From: Grammothele lineata
Lineage: Eukaryota > Basidiomycota > Agaricomycetes > Polyporales > Polyporaceae
Assembly (NCBI GenBank): GCA_002150815.3
Contig: NDFF03000101.1
Location: 203,432-267,431, forward strand
Reading direction: 5' to 3'
Length of the DNA: 64,000 nucleotides
Shown here: piece by piece, positions 23,714 to 35,555 of the stretch
How the letters are laid out: every line of letters starts with the position of its first letter
Position numbering within the stretch: position 1 is the stretch's first letter
Made by a program: the position numbers and the translations under genes
Notes under the pieces: generated by a model
Database searches by the model: none
What the model was told of the DNA's origin: nothing
Seen by the model: only the letters and a program-made list of their open reading frames with translations

Positions 23714-25924
23714 ATGAATACGAACGATGAGGGCCAATTGCCTTTCAAGATTAACGCACATGTAGTCGTAGCAACTACTATTGTGTTGGGACTGGTGAGT
23801 GACTTCAGCCCGCACGTTGGTCTCCGTCTAGCTCACATCGTTATACCTCTTTCAGTCCGCACATCTCGTATCTCGACGATACGAGACATTCTCCTTCCGC
23901 ATCCACTCTGCCCTTCTCCTCGGACCCCCACTTCTCTTTTGCTCTTTTCTCTCGTTAATACGAAGCTCATCGTGGTTCTTCTGGAGCTCCGTAGGCTTGG
24001 TTCTTCCCACATACCTCACTTCCCTCTCCTTGTCCGTAGTGGCCTATCGCTTATCACCGTTCCACCCTCTTGCACGGTATCCCGGTCCAGTCCTGCACCG
24101 GGTTTCTATGTTTGTTTCCGCCTTATTGGCAACAACGGGAGATAAATGCAAACGTCTCAAGGCTCTACACGACCGTTATGGGGACGTCGTCCGGACAGGC
24201 ACGTGTATTCGGTTCCTCCATCCGAACATCTACTGACTGTTCATTCTGCTCGTAGGGCCGAACGAGCTTTCTATACGTGATACGAGCGCGTTTGAAGGAC
24301 TATGGAACCAGCCGAGAGGACCTAGTACGTAGCTTCTTCCGACGGCCAACTCTGTGAGTAGAGCTGACTCATTCGCTCCAGACTTTGTCGGAGGGATGCT
24401 CTCCACTACGAAAGTGCCCATGATCGGTATACAGGACTATAACGAGCATCTGAGAAGACGTCGTCCATGGAACCGCGGGATGTCAACTGCCGCTCTCAAG
24501 GAGTACGAACACCTCATCACGTCTCGATGCCAACAGCTCGTTCGCTGCCTGGAAGATCAGCGCGGTCAAGTATTCCTCAACAAATGGTTCAATTGCTTTG
24601 CGTGAGCACATTCATCTGTTTCTACTCGACTTGCAACTCACCATTCGTAGCTACGACCTCACCGGAGACATGGCGTAAGTAGAACAGCATACTACCACGA
24701 GACGCGTTACCAACACCCAAGCTACTAGGTTTGGTGGTGGCTCAGAACTCCTTCGCGACGGCGATGACCATCACGTATTCTCCATGCTCGAGGAAGGAAT
24801 GGTGTGAGTATTCTTGTACTCCTAATGCTTGGATCCGACTCACGGGTTCGAAGCATCGCTGCGTTCATAGCGCAAGTCCCTTGGCTGGGCGTGCATCTCG
24901 GCAAGATTCCAGGCGCTGCGCGACCTCTCAACGCCTTGTTCGCATCAGGTGCTGAGTTTGCTACAAAGCGCATTCAGAAGGGGTCGACTAGCCCCGACCT
25001 ATTCCACTATCTAGTTGGTATACCTTGCCTCTGTTACCTGAACAGCGAACTGATTATACTGTCACGTTTGAGCAGAACAACGAAGATATCCCCAATGTTC
25101 CTCCTCCCCCGCGCCAGCACCTCATCGACGATGGCATTCTAGCTATAATTGCAGGCTCTGACACGACCTCGAGCACGCTCACGAACGTGTTCTACTGCGT
25201 TTTGAGCGACCCGCAGGTGTACGATGCGCTACAGAAAGAGGTGGACAAGTTCTATCCGCCTGGAGATAGTCCCTACAATACCAGTCACTACAACGAGATG
25301 CACTATCTTCAGGCTGTCATGTGAGTCGTTCATCTGTTGTGCACGTCTCGACACTCCTGATAAACGTCACCAGCAACGAGACCTTACGGGTGTTCCCACC
25401 GGCGACTGTGAGCTCTCAACGCGAGGTACCGCACAATGCAAGTCCCGTCATCTCCGGCTCCATGTACGTCCTCAAACATAGCATTGACCCCTTGCGCGGC
25501 GAACTTACCTTTTCCCTCCGAAAGCTACCTACCCCCTGGCACTCGCTTCTACATGCCGCCCTACGTCATCCACCGCGACGCTCGCAACTTCGTCCTCCCC
25601 GACACTTTCTGGCCTGAGCGCTGGCTCATCGCGGGCGGACAGGTTTCCCTCGCAGATGCTCGCCTACCGCTCTCGGCGTGTGGTAATCAGCTCGAATTCG
25701 TGCATAACGAGACCGGCTACCTCCCGTTTGGACACGGGCAGATGAATTGCATCGGGCGCGCGTTTGCACTACAAATACTGCGTATTGTGGTGTGCGCGCT
25801 CATGCAGCGGTTCCGGGTGAGCACATGGGAGGGATGGAATTCACGGGAATTTGAGGCAGAGATGAAGGACTTCGTGACGTTGACGCGGCCGAAGCTGCCC
25901 GTGAAACTACAGCCGCGATGGTGA
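23714..25924 (+). CDS. Cytochrome P450 monooxygenase (copy 3)
   Basis: Exons 23714-23794, 23856-24198, 24256-24324, 24382-24601, 24651-24674, 24729-24803, 24854-25013, 25076-25320, 25374-25463 and 25525-25924 join to 568 residues. Features: FHPLARYPGP, GDVVRTGPNELSI, PWNRG, I-helix AGSDTTSS, K-helix NETLR, PERW and haem loop FGHGQMNCIG. The second intron must start with GC rather than GT (24199, G|GCACGT) to keep frame with its paralogues. Compared with copies 2 and 4 it has the most divergent N-terminus (SAHLVSRRYETFSF in place of THQVFRxFETYSF) and a shorter segment between PERW and the haem loop. Likely active; substrate unknown. Confidence 0.92.
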
Positions 25925-26589
25925 ATGGCTCGTGGAGTTCGCTCGTCCTCAACTCGAAGTCATCCAATATATAGATATCATTCACGTCTTGTCCCCATGT
26001 ACTCCATTGCTGCTTTAAGTCGAAACTGAATGTGTGAAATATGTCTGAAGTAGCCTCCTACTACTAGGCAAGATGCGGATTCGAACTAGCGATTTCCTCG
26101 GCGCTTACGCCTCCAGCCACGTCATCGCGCACCTTCATGCAACGAAACCTTTTGGATTCCTGGCTTGAACATCTCATCAGTTGCCGTCCTCGTATCATCG
26201 CTCAAACTGTGCTCCTCCGCCGAGTGTGGGTGCTGGTATGGTCACGAAACTCTTATGTGGACGCCGAAAAGGCGCACTTGCCAGCCGGAAATGACTTATG
26301 TCATGATGGGCATGCTCAGGGGTGCTCATTGGGTCATGGGGTCCGCGAATGGTGGCGCTTCTAGCTCAAGGTTCAAATTCCACTCGGACGGTGTGAGGCT
26401 TACACTCTCGACTAGCTCACCCATAACTAACTGGTCAAGAGTTCAGGACCTGCGGCTGTCTTACATTGTCCTCATCGAGTCGGGCCGTAGAAGGGTACGG
26501 AACCCCACATTGCTTGAGGGTTTGCACGTCTTTGAAATGCTGAACACATTGTTGAATCGCAGAAATCAACGGTGTCGACACTAATTGCC
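25925..26589. other. Intergenic stretch with two Pol III B-box-like sequences
   Basis: On the minus strand near 26075-26085 the sequence reads AGTTCGAATCC, preceded at a tRNA-like distance by TGGCTGGAGGCG. On the plus strand near 26372-26383 there is GGTTCAAATTCC. Neither folds into a convincing cloverleaf by eye, so they are either degenerate tRNA-derived repeats (SINE-like) or chance. Confidence 0.35.
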
Positions 26590-28895
26590 ATGTGGTCTCC
26601 ATTCCCAGGATTCAGAAACTGGGAGCAAACGAAGCAGATAGGCTCGGTCGCGATCCCCCTTGCCCTCGTACGTCACCTTTACTGCACTGCACAAGTATTG
26701 TTCGCTTTAGCAGCTACTGTTGGCGTCATAGATCGCGCATCAAGTCTTCCGCAAGTTTGAGACCTACTCGTTCATTATTCACGCGACTTTGCTTGTCGCA
26801 CCACCCGCGTTCGTGGCATGGCGAGTGGCCGCTCAACCAGACGCGCTCATCGCTCTTTCAGAGGCCTTCTACACGTCCTGCCTTGCATATTCAACTACTA
26901 TACTCGCGTCTGTTATTATCTATCGCCTGTCACCACTCCATCCCCTCGCGCGCTACCCCGGTCCTATATTATGGCGCGTTTCCATGCTCTTTCCTGGACT
27001 ATATTCGACGACGGGGAACAAGAGCAGATACATCAAAGCTCTACACGACCGATACGGAGACGTCGTACGGATTGGTGAGGATGGCTTCAGCTTGCACTTT
27101 AACCGTCGCGGCCCTCGCTCACCCAAGATCCCAAGGTCCTAACGAATTGTCCATCAGCGATGTGTCCGCGGTTCAAGCGCTCCTTGGAGTCTCAGGCGTT
27201 CCGAAAGGCCCTGGTTCGTACTCATAAAGCCATTGAAGCTGACATGTCCTTACTGAACGTTTCCGTCAGACTTCGTTGGCGGCATGCTCTCCGATAAGAA
27301 TTTACCTATGGTTGGTATTCTCGACTTAGACGAGCACTTGAGTCGGCGGAGAGCGTGGAATCGTGGGCTTGGGCCTGGAGCGTTGAAGGAATACGAGGGC
27401 AGGGTGGCTCAGAGGGCTCAGCAGTTGATCCACAGGCTCGAGAATCAGAACGGAGAGATTGTGCTCGGAACATGGATCAACTACTTTGCGTACGTCTCTC
27501 ATCTCTGCCCTTCCTCTGGCTTTTCATCTCATCCATGACACGTGCTCCGCAGGTATGACTTCATGTGTGACATGGCGTATGTTTTTATCTTCCTGTCTCG
27601 CACCCCGTAACACGCTTGGCTGACGTACCTATACAGGTTTGGTGGTGGGTCAGAACTCTTGCAGAACGGCGATAAGAACAACATCTGGCGCGTTCTCGAG
27701 CAAGGCATGGTGTACGTATTGTGCCCAAAACTTCTGCTCCATCGTAAGCTCAATGCTTGGTCCAGTATAGCGACGTGCTTCGCACACATGCCGTGGCTTG
27801 GCGTCTATGTCGGCCACATCCCCGGGGCAGCAGCACCTCTAAATGCGCTCCTCGCTCGGGGGCGCGAACTTGCCCAAGCTCGGGTGGATCGCGGATCCAG
27901 TATCCGCGACCTGTTCCACTACCTTGTGAGTCAGTCCACCATCGTCCCGCGAAGTTGCATAACATCGGTCCCCAGAACAACGAAGACTTGCCCGACAAGC
28001 CCCCACCTCCGACCCGCCAGCTCATTGACGATGGGATACTCGCCGTCGTCGCTGGGTCAGACACAACATCGAGCGCCCTGACGAGCTTTTTCTTCTGCAT
28101 TCTCACACATCCGGAGGTGTACGAGAGGGTGAGACAGGAAGTGGACAAGTTCTATCCGCAGGGAGAGAACGCTTTCGACCCCAAGTCCCACCGTGAGATG
28201 CATTATCTGCAGGCGGTTATGTCAGCATCCACTTCAACTGTGCACGTCCTTTACCTGACGCGCTGACATTGTTTCCAGAAACGAAACATTGCGTCTCTTC
28301 CCGCCAGTTGCGGGTGCGGGCATGCGCAAGGTCCCCGCGGGCAGCGAACCTGTCGTCGTAGGCTCTATGTACGTAACTTACCTTATCTCCGTTTACCTTC
28401 ACCGTGACTCTTTGTATGGAGACGAAGCTGACCCGATGCGTTGCGCGCAGATATCTCCCTCCCGGAACCGGATTTCGCATGCCCGCCTACACCTACCATC
28501 ACGACGAACGCAATTTCTCCTTCCCAGGCACCTTCTGGCCCGAGCGCTGGCTCGCCGCTTCGGGTTCCCTGCCTCTACCCGCTGCTCTCGCCTGTCTTCC
28601 CCAGAGATCCTTGCGCGGTTCCTCCCCCCCTCCCTCCAAGTCACTATCCACGCCGGGCACCTTCACCCTTGCTCACAACGACATCGCGTTCCTGCCCTTC
28701 TCATACGGGCCGATGAATTGTCCTGGGAAAGGTCTCGCGATGCTCGAGATGCGCACTGTGGCATGCGCATTACTACAGCGGTTTAACGTCGAGCTGTGCG
28801 AGGGATGGGACCCGACACGATACGAGACGGGGTACAAGGACTACTTCAGTGCGACACGGCCGGAGTTGCCTATCGTGCTACACAAGCGGTGGTAA
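26590..28895 (+). CDS. Cytochrome P450 monooxygenase (copy 4)
   Basis: Exons 26590-26667, 26732-27074, 27136-27213, 27270-27489, 27553-27576, 27637-27711, 27766-27925, 27976-28220, 28279-28368 and 28451-28895 give 585 residues. Features: LHPLARYPGP, GDVVRIGPNELSI, AWNRG, I-helix AGSDTTSS, K-helix NETLR, PERW and haem loop FSYGPMNCPG. It is very close to copy 2 over its whole length and has the same exon borders and phases, so these two are likely the youngest duplicates. It has an extra Pro/Ser-rich insert between PERW and the haem loop (about residues 470-500). It ends 127 bases before the convergent dynamin gene. ER-anchored monooxygenase; substrate unknown. Confidence 0.93.
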
Positions 28896-29022
28896 TCTAT
28901 TGTCAATCGATATTGCTATGCAGAACATGGGTGAAGACGACCGAGATCCATGGAAATACACGGAATGTTTGATTTCTGTACAACACGTTGATCGTGCACG
29001 CTACGGTTAGAGAATACAACCA

Positions 29023-32000
29023 TCAGAACACACAGTTCTCAAGACGCCTACGGAACTCCCTCAGCTGCTGCAGCTGTTTCGTCAGCCGCTCTCGCTCTTG
29101 CCCAATCTTTGGATCTTCTTCGAGCCAGGAAGCGAAGCGTTGCCCTGCATCCTGCCCATCCATGTTAAGCTTTTGGATGAGGTGCTCCTGGAGTCCGTCC
29201 GCGAATCGTTGCACGAAGTCGTGCTGGATCATGGTCGGAACGGCGTCGACGAAACGCTGCACAAATAATATGGTATGAGACAAACGGACAACGTGAAACA
29301 TTGTAAGCAAAAGTTTCACCTCGAATGCGACTTGGAAGAACGCCCGGACTTCAGCCATGAGATGCAACTCGTCGTCATATGGATCAGTAGGAAGCATTTT
29401 CCGAAAGTCTATAGCCGTGATAGAGCGGTAGCCAAGGTCTCTAAGGGCGCGGAGCGCCGTAACCTCAAGGCTGGCAATAGTGTCGGGATGAGTGGAGATA
29501 GGATGCCCATGCCCAGGGTTGTAATCTCCTCCACTCAACCGGACGAGCTTGTAGTGCTCGTACCATATTTCAGTAGTTCTCTTGTAGTGGTACACGTTGT
29601 GAGTGAAATATATGTCGCCCTCGCGACTGAGAATGCTGCTGAGAGCATTCAGCGCTTGGAAGTAGCCCGTTGCTTTGTGCGCCTCTATGATCAGTCTACG
29701 GCGACACGTTTCGAAAAAATCAGTACTATTGTTCGCAGTGAATCCTTCGCGAACCTACCGTATCTGGCTCTTTAGCTTTGGAAAGTGTTTGAAGTGCTGC
29801 TTCAAGAGAGACTCAAGTACATCCTTCAGAATGCCATCGATACCATAGAAGCAGTGGCGAGATGGTGCCGGCCAGTGTTCCAGGAAGCCCGAAATCAGCT
29901 TCTTCTTGGCCGCGTAGGGGACGGGGAATGGGAGCTGCCAGCCGGTGTGCCTGAAAGTAACAACTTGGTAAAATGTTTCGCGAGTATGTATAATAGGATT
30001 CAGACGTACTCTTTGATGACCCTCCTGACATCGATGACTCCCATAACTCGGACGTTGGATCCTTGCACATGGCTGACTTCATGACCCACTATGTCCACAA
30101 CGTCGGGTATGCCCTGCGTACTGAACGCTGACCCGGAGGTCGGCGAGGCCGGTATAGATACCGGTTCTGCGGCGTAAATAGCCTCGACAACGGAATTCGT
30201 GAGAGGTGGGATCTCAAACCAGCCGTCCAACATACGAGAGTTCCGATCTTCATCCAGGAGATAGGGTGGGTCCGATGGCTTAACATGATTCTCGGGAGAG
30301 TTGAACGGTCGGAAGTCCGGGGCAGTAGCGCGGACCGCACGTTTGAAGACTAAGTACTCCCCACGGCTGCGGTGGACGAAGCTCTTGTCGTCGGCAAGGC
30401 CGTAGGCGACATTTTTCACGTCCTTGCAGAAGTCAGTCGTGAGCCGAACGATCTCGGCCGTCGGACTCGTCGTGTGGAGAGGCTCCGGAAGGCCAGCTAG
30501 CTCCCGCTCGCGGTCGGCGAGGAGCTTAGCTACCTGCTCTCCCAGCCTAGGAATGCTGCAATCCATGACGAAGTCAGTGAAAGCTCGCGAGAAAGTTCGA
30601 ATTGACTAACGCCTCGGAGAGCACTCGCATGAGGAGACGGCTGATATCACGGACAAGAGCATCGACGCCGAGTCGCCTACGCGCAGACCCCTGGAGGTCC
30701 TTCCAAGGAGCGTTTGACCTAAAGATGCCGGTCGCGATCTGAGTGAGCTCTTGACGAGAGATCCTGCGTTGGCGCTCGTCGTCAAGAGGAAGTCGGACGG
30801 CGTAGTAGCCGAGGTTGAGAATGTGCCTCGGAGTCTTGCCTTCGAAGATGTTCTTCCACCTGTCGTGGCTGTGAATATCTCCCGATGTGACTCGGTCCGC
30901 CTTCGTGACGACGCCTGGAATAGATTCTCTTGGTTCAGCGAGGAGTAAAGCTGACAGCAGACTCGGATGGACTCAGAGTGACATACCGATGGTGCGTATC
31001 CCTTCCTCGTCCACCTGCTTAGCCATCAACATTGCCTTTTGGTTCTCAAGGTCGTCTGCCGACAGCGCGAAATCATCAATAGTGCACTGATAAAACGAAG
31101 AGAAGTTACTACATACCGCTAGCAGGGACGGTTACGAGAATGAAAGTCGAGGGAGACGTGATGTAGTCTTGCACGATATCGCGCACGCACTTCACGACTT
31201 CCGGCTCTTCGTTCTCGACAAGACCTGCGGGCCTGTCACTCAGTTGTGCCCTCAAACCCTCGTCGGAAGTATCGGACTTACCGGGCAAGTCTACGAAGCT
31301 CAAATCCGCGCCATGAGGATCCTCGATCTCAATAACGACCACGTCCCTTGTGAGTGTCAAAACGCTCGGGACCGCGGAGTCTCTATCTATCAACTGTTTG
31401 ACCTCATCACGGGTTTTCGTCTTGAAGGAATCGGTGCTGAGGTAATTTCTGCATAGAAGCGCAGCCTGTGCGCGCCTAATCCACAGCTCGACGTCGTCAC
31501 CAGATAGAAGCTTCGGGCTGAACTGATTGTCCTGTTCTCCCGCGACGCGCAAGGAGATCGTGCACGACCACTCGTCGGCGGACAGGATAGTGCATTCCAT
31601 GGGGCACCTGGACAGGTAGGCTATTAACGTCCTGCAGCACAGCAGATGAGACGGACGAGTGGCATGCCTTGTACACATCGAATCATCGCGAGGAACCGTG
31701 ATCTAACGGGTGAACGTGAGTCTGTGTATATACACTGAAAAATGAAGACGGAATACCCCAGTAACAGCTTCTACAAGGGAACTCTTCCCGACTATCGCGT
31801 CCGAGATCAGTGAAGAAGTCCCGCAGAATCATTGCTGGGTAGGGGAGGACACACCGGACTGGCTACCGATGACCACGATACGCGGAATTTCCAGATCTGC
31901 TGCCGGAACACTGCAGGATAAATCAGAATCGCGGTCATGCTCGAAGTAAATGATGATACTTACCCAAGTCCTCGAAGGTCGCGCATAAGTCTCATCAACT

Positions 32001-32426
32001 CACGCCGCTTCCGTGCGTACTCGCTATCATTAACGGTTTGACCGGAGGTCTCGCCGTCGTACTCTCTTCCTCCGTGACTTTCTTCGCCATTACTTCCTCC
32101 TCCGGGACCTCCGGACCCGCCTGCGTCACGGCTATTGTCGTCTCCAGACTTCTCTTCACGTTCGTTAGTAAAGATATCGTCGCCGTCGTACTCCGGAGTA
32201 GATTCATGGCGGCTTTTTCCCTAGAGACATGACACGACGGAAAGTCAGCTGACAGCGAAAGGCACGGGGCAACGAGTACTCAAATGATACAATACCCACA
32301 GCTGAACCCCTAGTGCCCCTCCTATGTGTGAATGCAGCCAAGTCAGCGAATGGCGCGTCACTGGGGTGTACGGGGGACTCGCCTGCTGAAGAGGCCAAAC
32401 CCGAAAGCTCTGCCTTCTCCTGACAT
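29023..32426 (-). CDS. Dynamin-superfamily GTPase with C-terminal effector region
   Basis: A large GTPase that would self-assemble on membranes and use GTP hydrolysis to remodel them. Minus-strand exons give IPRIVVIGSQS|VGKSSLVEA (G1, split by an intron), ITVPRDDSMCTR|CPMEC (switch 1), VDLPG|LVENEEP (G3), TKAD (G4), a stalk, and a C-terminal helical region (VNKFVQRF-like repeats, LTKQLQQLREF) in the GED position. Stop is at 29023-29025. The intron between CTR and CPMEC (31608-31667) starts with GC. Before the GTPase domain is an unusual Gly/Glu-rich acidic stretch of about 60 residues. The start is uncertain: ATG at 32426 (MSGEGRAF) is likely, but its exon needs an intron I could not place. 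No PH domain or membrane helix is seen. Such Mx/dynamin-like genes are multiplied in Agaricomycetes, mostly uncharacterised. Confidence 0.85.
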
Positions 32427-32918
32427 TCTAGAGCGCTTGAAAGCAGAGAGTGTATAAAGCGGATGCTGGTGCTCGGAGGAGAGGAAGAGAAAGAGAGTAG
32501 GATGGGATGAGATGCAGTCGGGCTATACGTCTTGCGTTTTATATCGCAAGCAACATCGACGACAACAAACCCTTCTTTCAGAGACCCTATCCCAACTCGT
32601 GCTGCGGTAAGCCTCCGAAGACAACGTGTATCATAGGTTCAGGAAACGCACATAACCTCATCCAAGAACACCACCTCCTCTGCCTTCCACGAACGTATTC
32701 GCGTCCACAACCGGACAGATAGAACCTTACCCTCGCTCAACTGATCATGCCGCAGACACCCAAGCTCGGAAACACCCCAAGCACGAACCCGTCCGAAATC
32801 CCAAACGGTATATTGCACGTCCCAATCATACACAACTTACACCCGCGTACCCATCTACGGAGGAGTGCCGCAGCGCACTCGCGCCTTCGCCATCCCGACT
32901 CGCGACCTCCTGGGGGCT
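32427..32918. other. Intergenic stretch upstream of the dynamin gene
   Basis: Contains GGAGAGGAAGAGAAAGAGAGTAGG-like purine runs near 32477-32500 and no exon that I can recognise. Confidence 0.4.
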
Positions 32919-34639
32919 TTAAGGGAGGTTCGTCGCCCCGTCGAAGAGGACATTGAGCCATGCGGCGAGGCGGTAGCCCTGCTTCGCGAGCTGGAGGTCG
33001 ATCTGCGCTTGGGTCAGCATCGCGCCCGTCGTGCGTCACAGGGTGAGTGGGGTGAGAGGGAGCATACCACGGGGATAGCGTTGTTGAAGTAGATGCCGCT
33101 GCACAGGTCCTCGCCCGTCGTGAAGTTGAACACCACAGTCTATCAATCATTCACGTCAGTCCCCTACTTCCCTGCGCAGGAAAGCTACAGCAGAGAAAAG
33201 ACTCACGCAATCAAACGCATTCGACTCCCGCGCCCACACAAGCGGACACTCGAGCGGGGTGATCGTCGTCGCCTCCGCCGCGCGCGTCGCGTGCACGAGC
33301 GCCGTCAGCTCCCGCTCGAGCTGCGCGCCGGGGTGCGCGGCCTCGAGCTGTACGCCGGGGGGCGCGGCCTCGAGCGCGCGCCGGCGGGACTGCACGGGCT
33401 CGGTGGTGGAGGTGCAGGCGAGCCAGGAGGAGGTGAGGGACTTGAAGGAGCCGGTCTGTGCGCGAGGGTTGAGGAGGGGGTCAACAGAGGGGATGAGGAT
33501 GAGGGGAAGGGGAGAGAGGGCGGACCTTGATCATGGCGACGAGGTCGGTGGCGTACTGCTGCGCCGTGCCGCCGTGGCTCGCGGCGACGTGCTTGGTGAC
33601 CATGCCGGTGTCTGTGCGAGTCGTTCAGGATCGATTTCTGTGGACGGCACAAGCTAGCTTACCCCAAACCTGATGTACTCAGGAACATCAGTAAGAATCG
33701 GGTGGGACAATGCGAAGATAGACGCACAGAGTGAAGGTTGCTGGACGACTCGCCGGAGCACTTCGCAGAAATGTCGTTGCCGCCGACCTCGAGAGCCTGA
33801 AGAAAGAAGTTAGCGCGCGAACGCGTTGCGGTCGATTGATTCGTACATACCTCGACGTGGAGAGGCTGTCCAATGTCGCCCAAGAACTAGAGACATCAAG
33901 GTAGGGATACGTCAGTGACTCGCGGGATTCTCAGGAAGAGTGTCATACGTGGTCTGTTGAGAGCGTTAGCTACGAACTCCACGAACTCGAATCCGATAGG
34001 CTCACCAATGAACAAAAGAGCCTCCTGGGTGTGCTCCGCAGTGAGACGACCATCCGTGACGCGCTGAGTAAAGTTCGCGATGGCGGTCACTAAGACACGT
34101 CAGCAATAGGTTCATCATACGCCGAACGAAGTGATTTACTCACGGATGCACTGGCCATCTCCACAGTCGCGCTGCTCGTCCACGGAGCACTCGCCGTCGA
34201 GAGGCGAGTCTGCGATGTACACGTCAGCCAACTGTGATCGTGTGTAACCTAAGACGGAAGAGTACCCTCGGCATCGACGAAGTGGAGGTCCGCGGACCAC
34301 TTGAACTCAGCCTCACTCTTGACCTCATCGGCCCACTGATAACGCAGATGGCCGATTATCAGCATATATGCGATACATCAACGCAAACGAAGCCCACAAT
34401 AGCGGCCGGGCCGAGAGAGAAGTTCCACGTGGAGCCGAGGGTGTCCTGGACGAACGAAAGGGCGTTGGGGGCCAAAAACTCCTGCGCCACAAAGCTTCAC
34501 AGATACGAATTCGTCAGCGACCGCATATAGCAAGTACTCGAAGATAAACGTACCCGACCGTCATGTGCCCTAGGTTTCCCCACGCATGCGCAGAGCCCGC
34601 CAAGGCGAGCAGAGAACCGACACCTACTACGCTCTTCAT
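32919..34639 (-). CDS. Secreted S1/P1-type zinc nuclease
   Basis: Extracellular single-strand nuclease/3'-nucleotidase using three zinc ions. The start at 34639 gives a signal peptide (MKSVVGVGSLLALAGSAHA), and cleavage leaves WGNLGH, the N-terminal Trp and His that bind zinc in this family. Further ligands are visible: HFVDAED, DIGQPLH, GGND and NLHSVWDT, in the usual order. Later exons carry TGSFKSLTSSW, ECPLVWARESNAFDC, FNFTTGEDLCSG and the conserved end LQLAKQGYRLAAWLNVLF, with stop at 32919-32921. The gene has about nine exons. The segment before TTITPLECP is longer than usual and contains a short imperfect repeat (VQLEAA/AQLERE). All zinc ligands seem present, so an active nuclease for nucleic acid scavenging is likely. 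Confidence 0.9.
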
Positions 34640-35555
34640 GATGGCTGCTGCTTGCTCGACTGAGGAGAACCAAACCTTTACAGGTTCTCAGCCGCTTCGC
34701 TCTTATACGCATATCCTCGAGCAGTCTAAAAGTAGATCATGTCAGGACCCGCGTGCACCCATGGGAGTCTGCGCGCTCGCCCACCTGTTCGCCCTGCACG
34801 TGCGGGCACGAGCTGAGATACCGTTGCCAAAGGCGGCTTCTTCCACGCGACGTCGACCCGGCAGGAGCAGGGCGGCGTGCGGCGGGGACGCGAGGGGAGA
34901 CAGGGGGAGACAGGGAAGAGAGGTCGCACCCGAGGGCCATCAGGAACTTTGAGTGAACGCGCTGAGCGGATCGACGAAGATCGCAAACGTGCGCGAGGTA
35001 GTTGGGCGGGTGGTAGATCTACATTTATCAAGGGCGGGTGGAATGCGAACTGTAACGCTGCGGGGAAGCGAGACGTGGCTCAGAATCTCAACTGAGAGAA
35101 TGTCGGCCGCGATGTCATCCTTCGAGACGAGGACGGGCGAGCGAGACTTACGTGGCGGTCAGGACTGTCGAGAACATTCGCGGCACACAGTCACATATGT
35201 GTCGTGGGCTAGGGTAGAAGCTCGTGAGCAGGTACGAGTGCGCATATCTAGCCAATAGAGCTCTCAGGATGGAGGAAGATGAAAGGGCTTTATCAAGCGC
35301 CGGCGAGGACCGCAAGACGTGCGATGTATGTAGGCGCTGGGCGCGTCGTCTTTCCCGCTCGCTCACCACATTCCGCCCACCGTCGTCGATATGGACCAGA
35401 GCCGAAACAAACGTCCCGTACAACACAACACCATCCATTACTCTGAAAGTATACGTATAATAACTGCAAGATAACTGTACGGAAGGTCCTTGATCCTCCA
35501 GCTCAACCTACCCCGCCCTCGCGTCCCCCGTCGCCTCCATCTGCGCATGCCTTGC
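34640..35555. other. Intergenic stretch
   Basis: Upstream region of the nuclease and downstream region of the next minus-strand gene. The open frames on both strands are GC-rich shadows without domains. Confidence 0.45.

Noticed and set aside
26335..26395. tRNA gene on the plus strand near 26.35 kb
   Set aside because: GTCCG/CGGAC ends and a B box are present, but the span is about 50 bases and the T stem does not pair, so no cloverleaf forms.
4364..28895. Complete secondary-metabolite gene cluster
   Set aside because: Four P450s and a methyltransferase are present, but no terpene synthase, polyketide synthase, NRPS, prenyltransferase or pathway regulator was found in the window.
29275..29775. 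166-codon plus-strand frame
   Set aside because: Shadow of the C-terminal exons of the dynamin-like gene on the minus strand.
33259..33657. 132-codon plus-strand frame
   Set aside because: Antisense to S1/P1 nuclease exons that contain family residues in order.
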